DNA from: Phoma sp. XZ068
Lineage: Eukaryota; Ascomycota; Dothideomycetes; Pleosporales; Didymellaceae
NCBI GenBank assembly: GCA_004835665.1
Contig: RBKR01000022.1
Span: 372,001-436,000, forward strand
Reading direction: 5' to 3'
DNA: 64,000 nt
The position numbers and the translations under genes were made by a program. Of the stretch, positions 58,403 to 64,000 are shown in pieces. Each line of letters begins with the position of its first letter. Positions within the stretch are counted from its first letter, which is position 1. The notes beneath the pieces were generated by a model. It was not told where the DNA came from, made no database searches, and worked only from the letters and a program-made list of their open reading frames with translations.

Positions 58403-59105
58403 CGTGGACTGCCTGTTTGGGAAAGAGGTGGTAGCGGTCTCAGGGAAGGCGCGTTAGGTAAGCGCGCACAAGGGCGCAGGTGGTGATGCAGGTCTCAAAC
58501 GAACGCTTGGTGAGACATGTTCCTTCGTGCCGAGTCGCGTGGCACTTTTTGTGCGATTGAAGATTTGCAGCCGCGGTCCTTGCAGAGGCGAGAACTGCGC
58601 TGCTGCGCAGCGGCAAGGCTGTGCTAGGCGGGCGATTACATCAGAGTGCGTCGCGCGCACGGCCAGGCGGTCCCCTGCTCAGGCCAGAATAGTGCAGGGC
58701 ACCATCCCTGTTTTGAGGCCCAAGACCCGCCCTGATCGACGACAAGCAATCTCTCCCTGCCACCGTCGCACGCTTCGGGGGGCGTCAACGCTTTGCAAAC
58801 GCTCGAAACGTCTGCCAACCCAGCCTCGTGACTGCACCCCGTCGCCCATACCGTGGCCCTCGAACATTCTACCTAACATGCTGTCGCTGCTGCGCACGCC
58901 GACCTAGTTGCTGCTGCCACTCGCTGCCCGGAACCTGCCGCCAAGCAGGCCAGAGCCCGCCAACTGCTGCTGACGCGCCCGCCCGCTGCCAGACGTGTTC
59001 GCGGACGGCCGCTGGGGAGCAGACGGTAGCCCAGTCACGGGACCCGCTTCGTGTGACGAGGAAACCCCTCGACCCTCGCCGACGCCCCAGAGGGCACAAC
59101 CAGGA
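58403..59105. promoter_or_regulatory. Divergent promoter region, Mit_KHE1 / SRF1-like
   Basis: The 703 bases are GC-rich near both ends. The SRF1-like frame stays open upstream of its ATG to about 58990, which may reflect leader composition. No site was recognised. Confidence 0.4.
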
Positions 59106-60467
59106 ATGGCCAGCAAGCCCATGGTCGAGCGCAGGAAGAGCGACCATGGCTCCATTGGCCCCCAGGGCCCGCGGGAGTCGCTGTCGTTCCTCAGCCCCAA
59201 CAACGCCCTCACCACCACCGCCCCGAGCAGCTCCACCCACGCCGGCCGCTCCGGATCCGCGTCGCTGCTGCCCTCGCCCATCCCGCCGCCCTCCGCCTCC
59301 TCGCAGTCCTCGCAGCACCGCCCGCACTCGAGAGTCAGCGTCGTCTCGGGCCACTCGCGTGACGACCAGAGCGAGTCCGTCGCTGTGCGCAAGAGCCACA
59401 GCCAGAGCGTCTCCAGCACGCCGCGCACCCTGGCGTCCTCCAAGGGCACCAGCTCGACTGCCGCGGACAACCGCGAGCGCCAGCGTGCTGCCCGCTCTCT
59501 GCCGCCATGGGTCCAGTCCGCCGACGAGGATGAGATAGCCGATGCCACCTCGCTGCTGCTGCCGCGGACGCCCACCTCGATCCGCCCGGCTTCGCACCAC
59601 TACATGCCCACGCCCAAATCCAATGTGCCCGGCCGCAAGTTCGACCATGCCCGCGAGGGTGCGCCCGTCACCCTCAACACCCCCGTCAGCGAAAATGCCT
59701 CAAAGTGGAAACAATTCGCCGCAGCCTCCAACTACGAACAGCACGACCGCCCCATCTCGTCGAGAGGCCAAATAGTCGACGATGACTGGATGGCTGCGAA
59801 CATGCCAGACTTGGAAAAGCCATGGGAACCCATTGACGAAGACGAGAAGGAGGAGAAGATCAAGGGCTTCTGGATGTTCAATCCTGTGAAAAGAAGGCGC
59901 AGGATGATTCAGTTCCACCGCACCATCATGAACCACCCCATGGTCCCGGCATTGGTCCGTATGATTGTACTCACCTTCTCCATTCTGGCCCTCTCGTTAG
60001 CTGGCGCTATCTTCCATAAGACGGACTCGCAGGACTGCGACAACAACTCATCAACCTGGATGGCTATCATTGTCGATGTTGTAGCCATCGTCTACACCGT
60101 CTACATCACATACGACGAGTACACATCGAAACCCCTCGGTTTGCGTTCGCACAATGCAAAGATGTCCCTTATATTCTTAGACCTTGCCTTTATCGTATTC
60201 GAATCTGCGAACCTCAGTCTCGCTTTTCAGGCGCTGACCGACGACAAGTGGGCGTGTAGGGACGGCGACACAGAAATAGCCTCTTACTGCCCGTACTCAC
60301 GGTCCATTTGTGTGCGCCAAAAAGCACTGACTGCTACATTACTCATCGCGCTGCTGGCGTGGCTAGCCACTTTCAGCATCAGTACCCTAAGGTATGTCAT
60401 ATTTGCCCAACGCGCCATCGTGATGATACTAACATGATGAAGGTTGATCCACCGTGTCGCTAGGTAG
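59106..60467 (+). CDS. SRF1-like membrane protein, phospholipase D regulator family
   Basis: Exon 1 (59106-60391) and a short exon 2 (60443-60467, ending LIHRVAR), joined across a 51-nt intron with a TACTAAC branch point, give 436 aa. The first 240 residues are Ser/Pro-rich and disordered. They lead to a conserved block (PDLEKPWEPIDEDEKEEKIK, then GFWMFNPVKRRRRM) and four membrane helices starting near residues 277, 317, 352 and 408. This arrangement matches fungal Srf1, named in yeast as a regulator of phospholipase D (Spo14). The start is taken at MASKPMVERRKS. The exon-1 N-terminus is strongly biased in composition. Confidence 0.78.
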
Positions 60468-61104
60468 TACTTGCCACGCATAGCCTCGCCACATTTCCAT
60501 TCACACATACACTTGTACCACTACACATTTCCTTACTTTGACTGATTCCAGTGTCTTCACAGAAAAGACTCCTACAAACCGATGCTCAGATATCGCATCG
60601 CCAAGCGCGCTGGTACCTTTGTCCTCGCGCAGACTGACCGTTTTCGTTCCCGTTCACGCGACCTTTCCGCATCCGCATCTCCTTAGTTTTGATTTTGCAT
60701 ATGCATGGCGTTGGCGGCATACCATGATGTTGTTCTTTGTCTTTTTGTTGTTCGGCATTGAAGCCAGGTTAGATAGTCAATAAGGTGTCATTTACACCGA
60801 GCAATATAATGAATACGTCCAAATGGACTGTAATCACCCAATTATCGTACCCCGAGATATTTTGAAGCTCTGCAGTGATATTTACCGGTTATTTACTACG
60901 TTCTCGGTCTTCTTTGGCGAATACAGGGTATTGTAAGGTTCTGTAACGAAGTTCAACGGCCGTTTGTAACACTAGCCCTCTGTAACATTCACATTCTACA
61001 CATTCACATTCTATAACATCCGCGCCCTTAGGGTACTCACACTCTACAAACGCTCAATATTGTGAATGTAGGGGGGATATGTAGACTCGTAACTGCCCAC
61101 TTCC
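60468..61104. other. Intergenic, with short tandem motif
   Basis: 3' flank of the SRF1-like gene. Around 60984-61013 a 15-base motif ACATTCACATTCTA(C/T) occurs twice. No gene was seen. Confidence 0.45.
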
Positions 61105-61340
61105 TCGAGACATACTCACAAGTACTTTATACCTCAGATCTACCTTTCAACTGTCTAGCATCTCAACTTACTCGAACCACTCCAGCTATACTCACAAGCA
61201 CGTATACTTCAGATTCACCGTTTGAGCGTCAATCTAAGACCTTAAAGTACTTGACTTGCTCCAGACATACAAGCGCTTATACCTCAGATTTAGCTTTTAA
61301 ACTTCATTCCAGGGTCTCAACTTACCCGAATCACTCCAGA
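61105..61340. repeat. Diverged tandem repeat, about 75 bp, three copies
   Basis: Three successive units share an ACTTATACCTCAGAT(T/C)-like core about 75 bases apart (near 61126, 61200, 61278) and a following CTCAACTTAC(T/C)CGAA segment in two of them. Translation gives the repeating YTSDLPF / YTSDSPF / YTSDLAF pattern in one frame. Copies differ at many positions, so the repeat is old. Confidence 0.6.
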
Positions 61341-61403
61341 TACAGAAACATAACCTTGGATATCTATTCTAGACACTTTGTCACTATCAGAACCAACTAT
61401 ACA

Positions 61404-61643
61404 ATGCCAATTCACGGCCAGTATAGGGAAGTTGTTAGCGACAATAGTCGTTGGAAAGAACTTGGCCAGCAAAGGAGTTATAGCGATAGCTACGTTAGGA
61501 GGGCAAGTCATTCAAGGGAAGAGCCTAAGCAAACCTACACTACACTCGCTTGCTTAGGGCAACGGATACATACAGGCCGGTTATTGGAGGAGGAAGCCGT
61601 AAGGTTACTAACGGGTGTACGGAGGCAGGGTTCTATAAGATAG
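61404..61643 (+). CDS. Small basic hypothetical ORF (weak)
   Basis: The ATG at 61404 opens 79 codons (MPIHGQYREVVSDNSRWKEL) rich in Arg and Ser, ending RLLTGVRRQGSIR. The same frame is open upstream through the tandem repeat. No family was recognised. The surroundings are AT-rich and repeat-like, so it may derive from an old element. Confidence 0.25.
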   Translation: MPIHGQYREVVSDNSRWKELGQQRSYSDSYVRRASHSREEPKQTYTTLACLGQRIHTGRLLEEEAVRLLTGVRRQGSIR

Positions 61644-62128
61644 TTATATAATCTTATATGTATACTAGAGTTATATGTGTATATAGAAGCTGTTAACTAT
61701 AAGAGCATAGAACTAAGCTTCTAATAATACTCTAATAAATGGTTTTCCTTTATAACTCCTACTTCTACCTTCCTGTCTTACTTAGTATTACTAATAAGTA
61801 ATTCCAAGTCCCTAGTTAACATGTGCTAATTCTATACAAAAATTATCAATATATTAGAGATTTGTAAGATCCTGTTAAGTTGTAATTCTAATTCTTGAAC
61901 ATCTAATTTGCCCTAGAAGTTAGAAAACCAATAAGTTTTTGTATGTGTATAGGCCTCGAGACCAGCACTGTAACAAGCAGTTTGCGATAGACTACCACCT
62001 GCACACGCCATGTGCTATCCAGATTCACGAAGAATCAAGCAAGAGAATTAGATATTAACTTCGAAACCCCTTTCACGACTATACAGCACATATCTCTACA
62101 CCTTGCATTCGAGACATTAACACCTGCT
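61644..62128. other. AT-rich intergenic stretch
   Basis: The sequence is rich in TATA, TTATAT and CTAATAATA runs (especially 61644-61900), much lower in GC than the gene-dense region. This is compatible with RIP-type mutation of an old repeat, but no element could be identified. Confidence 0.5.
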
Positions 62129-62467
62129 ATGAGTTTAGGTCGTTCCGTTATCCTAACTTCTGAACATGCCAGCATAAATTCTGATCGTGAAAGACTCCAA
62201 CAAGACCTCCGTGAATATGAAGTCCTTGTTTCTGAGCACGAGGAAAAGATCAAGAGCCTTATGCAGGAGATTTCCAACGAGAAGGATCCTGCGTTCAAGA
62301 TCAAACTACTAAGGAGATTGGAACAAGACACAGCTATTGTCGAGACGGCAAGGAAACACTAGGAACAAGCTTCGGCTGCTTTTCATGACGAGACTGCTGA
62401 TCGATATGGAGAGGTGAGGAGATGCATTGTAAAGCTGTTTAATACTACTCGTAAGATTCGCGCCTAA
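62129..62467 (+). CDS. Small helical protein with in-frame TAG
   Basis: The ATG at 62129 (MSLGRSVILTSEHASINS) opens 77 codons of strongly charged helix (RERLQQDLREYEVLVSEHEE, KLLRRLEQDTAIVETARKH) to a TAG at 62360-62362. The same frame then continues for 34 codons of equally protein-like sequence (EQASAAFHDETADRYGEVRR) to TAA at 62465-62467. The coding pattern thus spans the stop. It may be a recent nonsense mutation, an assembly error, or a readthrough site. The family is not recognised; the style matches the small helical genes at 42-44 kb. Confidence 0.4.
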
Positions 62468-63065
62468 GAAGAGAAGAGAGATAGAGATATTAGAATGTAT
62501 TTAGCTTAACATTTGGGAAGGCTATATTAAGTTGCAATAGACAAACTAGAAACGTATAGTTTTGTTGAATGTTGTTTCTCTTCTTGCTAAAGCAGCCGGC
62601 AGATCTTATAATCCTGTACTAGTTATCCTGTAGCAACTGTTGTAGCAAAGATAATAAAACAATCACCTGTATTCACTTTCCACTGTACAGAATATCCGCC
62701 TTTTAGTTGTTCAATATCATATTATAAGAATAAGGCAATATACGCATATGAGGTAGTACCGCTCATACGGATCTTGCGGCAGACTGGCTATGAATGTCCT
62801 TTGATGGAAAACTTGCCAGTCTGAACTAAAGTCCATGATTCACAAGAAACATGCGCCCTGTGGGTCCTCGTCCTGGCAGGATCACATCCATCCAGAAGCG
62901 TCTGGTCGGAAGATGTACCGGCAACAAACAAAGTGCTCCAACGCAGCTAGAATGCACTTCACAGGCGCAAAAGACCTATATCAGCACTGATAAGCCGCTA
63001 CTCTACGATGAGAGAAATCAGTGTTGTCGTATCTTGACTTCTTCGACTCCATCACCACTGACACC
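62468..63065. other. Intergenic, AT-rich on the left
   Basis: AT-rich to about 62760, then mixed sequence leading to the next gene. Nothing else was recognised. Confidence 0.4.
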
Positions 63066-63674
63066 ATGGCAGATCCCCCTACGGAACATGGTTCCTCTAC
63101 GGTCACTTCGACTACCACTAACAAAGAAGCTATTGACATCATCCGATACCAGATCAGTGTCCGCCGCGTTGCTGCAATGGACAAGGCTTCACAGCTAAAA
63201 ATTTGCATTGAAGATGAAGAAGCTCGGCTTGAAGCTTTGATCCAAGCATGTTCTGGAAACAACAGCTCGCCAGATAACGCATTAGCAGAACTCGTCGCAG
63301 GAAACAGAAATCTGATTGAAAGCGTGAAAAGGAATTACCAAGCTGCATTCGATGACTTCGCTGCAGGATATAACCCGGAGACACTAGGATTTGCGATAGA
63401 TGGTTTTGTCAATGTTGAGCGGCGATTAGTAGCGGTAGAAGTCGGTCTGCAAGGAATTGATCGTAAACCTAAAGATAAGGGAACAAGTCGGGATGAGCCT
63501 ATAAGGGATGGGATGGTAGTTGAAAGATTGCCAGAAGAAAGATTGTTTAAGATGGATGATGGTACTATGGATATTATCAATGGATGCGTTCTACAAGACA
63601 TTATATTCTTCAGACTAGAAGATGTTGATGATAGCATAAGGGCCACTCCAACTATCGGTTGGTTCAGCGTTTAG
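63066..63674 (+). CDS. Hypothetical helical protein
   Basis: The ORF encodes 202 aa from the ATG at 63066 (MADPPTEHGSSTVTSTTT), chosen over an in-frame start 15 codons upstream because of its better context (ACACCATGG). The middle is helical (KASQLKICIEDEEARLEAL, NLIESVKRNYQAAFDDFAAG, VNVERRLVAVEVGLQGI). No signal peptide or membrane helix is seen. The family is not recognised. Its 3' end overlaps the stop of the convergent peptidase gene by 11 bases. Confidence 0.5.
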   Translation: MADPPTEHGSSTVTSTTTNKEAIDIIRYQISVRRVAAMDKASQLKICIEDEEARLEALIQACSGNNSSPDNALAELVAGNRNLIESVKRNYQAAFDDFAAGYNPETLGFAIDGFVNVERRLVAVEVGLQGIDRKPKDKGTSRDEPIRDGMVVERLPEERLFKMDDGTMDIINGCVLQDIIFFRLEDVDDSIRATPTIGWFSV

Positions 63675-64000
63675 GTACAGAGACTGGCGTCGTGGCATTA
63701 ACTTGCTCAGCAGCAGCAATGAAGGGGTTTGGCTGGTCAACTTCGCAAGTTGTGTCCGGCGGCGGCAGTGTTCCATCAATCATGTACTGCTTCTCGTACC
63801 TAGACAGGCACTCGGACTTCTGGGGATGTGCACAGTGCTGTGGACCAAAGTCAGCTTTTAATCTTCTTCGACGTTGATGTCTGGTGCTGAAGAGTTAAAC
63901 TTACGCCACTGTTGTTTCCCACCAGAAGTCCTGAACCTGGGAATAGCGACTGCATCTTCCTAGCAGCTGGGAGAGGTGTAACCGGGTCGTGTAGCATGCT
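63664..64000 (-). CDS. TAP-like alpha/beta-hydrolase peptidase, 3' part only
   Basis: The minus-strand gene enters from the right edge. Exon 64000-63905 encodes DPVTPLPAARKMQSLFPGSG, with the acid-bearing Asp, and ends VGNNSG. After an intron (GTAAGT...GTCCACAG) exon 63837-63664 begins HCAHPQKSEC with the catalytic His and ends with a stop at 63664. This is the C-terminal domain of TAP-like (tripeptidyl aminopeptidase-type, S33) hydrolases, with the usual close IDGTLPPPDTTCEVD. Such fungal proteins are normally secreted and release peptides from protein N-termini. The nucleophile and N-terminus lie outside the window. Confidence 0.82.

Noticed and set aside
58869..59648. 259-aa open frame on the minus strand, Gly/Arg-rich
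   Set aside because: Antisense shadow of the Ser/Pro-rich N-terminus of the SRF1-like gene.

Overview
The window looks like nuclear DNA of a filamentous ascomycete (Pezizomycotina, most likely a Dothideomycete). Genes carry short GT-AG introns of about 45-90 nt with CTAAC/CTGAC-like branch points. The protein set is typical of that group: Zn2Cys6 regulators, WSC and RTA1 proteins, a HET-domain relic, a quinate catabolic cluster and Mit_KHE1. Genes lie on both strands with no operons. I found no rRNA, tRNA, CRISPR array, or intact transposon by eye.

Left arm (about 1-34.8 kb). This part is gene-poor and rich in broken genes. In order it holds: a decayed PQQ-propeller/WSC surface protein; an apparently intact alpha/beta hydrolase; an F-box pseudogene; a secreted-type relic; an intact RTA1 membrane protein; a Zn2Cys6 regulator; a small putatively myristoylated protein; a broken MCT-like transporter; a frameshifted UlaG-like metallo-hydrolase; an intact Zn2Cys6 regulator divergent from that hydrolase; a truncated HET-domain relic; two further decayed genes; a bZIP regulator; about 3 kb without a gene; and a three-exon gene of unknown function. 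Lesions are mostly single-base indels plus some in-frame stops, so both real decay and assembly error must be considered.

Right arm (about 34.9-60.5 kb). This part is compact and intact, and reads as conserved core genome. It holds MED21 divergent from an RRG7-like mitochondrial nuclease-fold protein, a SERINC/TMS1 protein divergent from an MCH1-like transporter, a run of small coiled-coil genes and relics (41.5-44.8 kb), a membrane-anchored acidic protein, the quinate/shikimate catabolic genes (catabolic 3-dehydroquinase, QutG-like phosphatase, 3-dehydroshikimate dehydratase) next to an SDR, cullin-1, a cupin, a Mit_KHE1 protein and an SRF1-like membrane protein.

Right end (60.5-64 kb). The sequence becomes AT-rich again, with a diverged tandem repeat, small helical ORFs (one with an in-frame TAG followed by open frame), and the 3' end of a TAP-like serine peptidase running off the edge.

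The clearest functional unit is the quinate cluster, which turns 3-dehydroquinate into 3-dehydroshikimate and then protocatechuate. A possible second unit at 14.8-20.2 kb (transporter, hydrolase, regulator) seems to have lost its structural genes while keeping its regulator.
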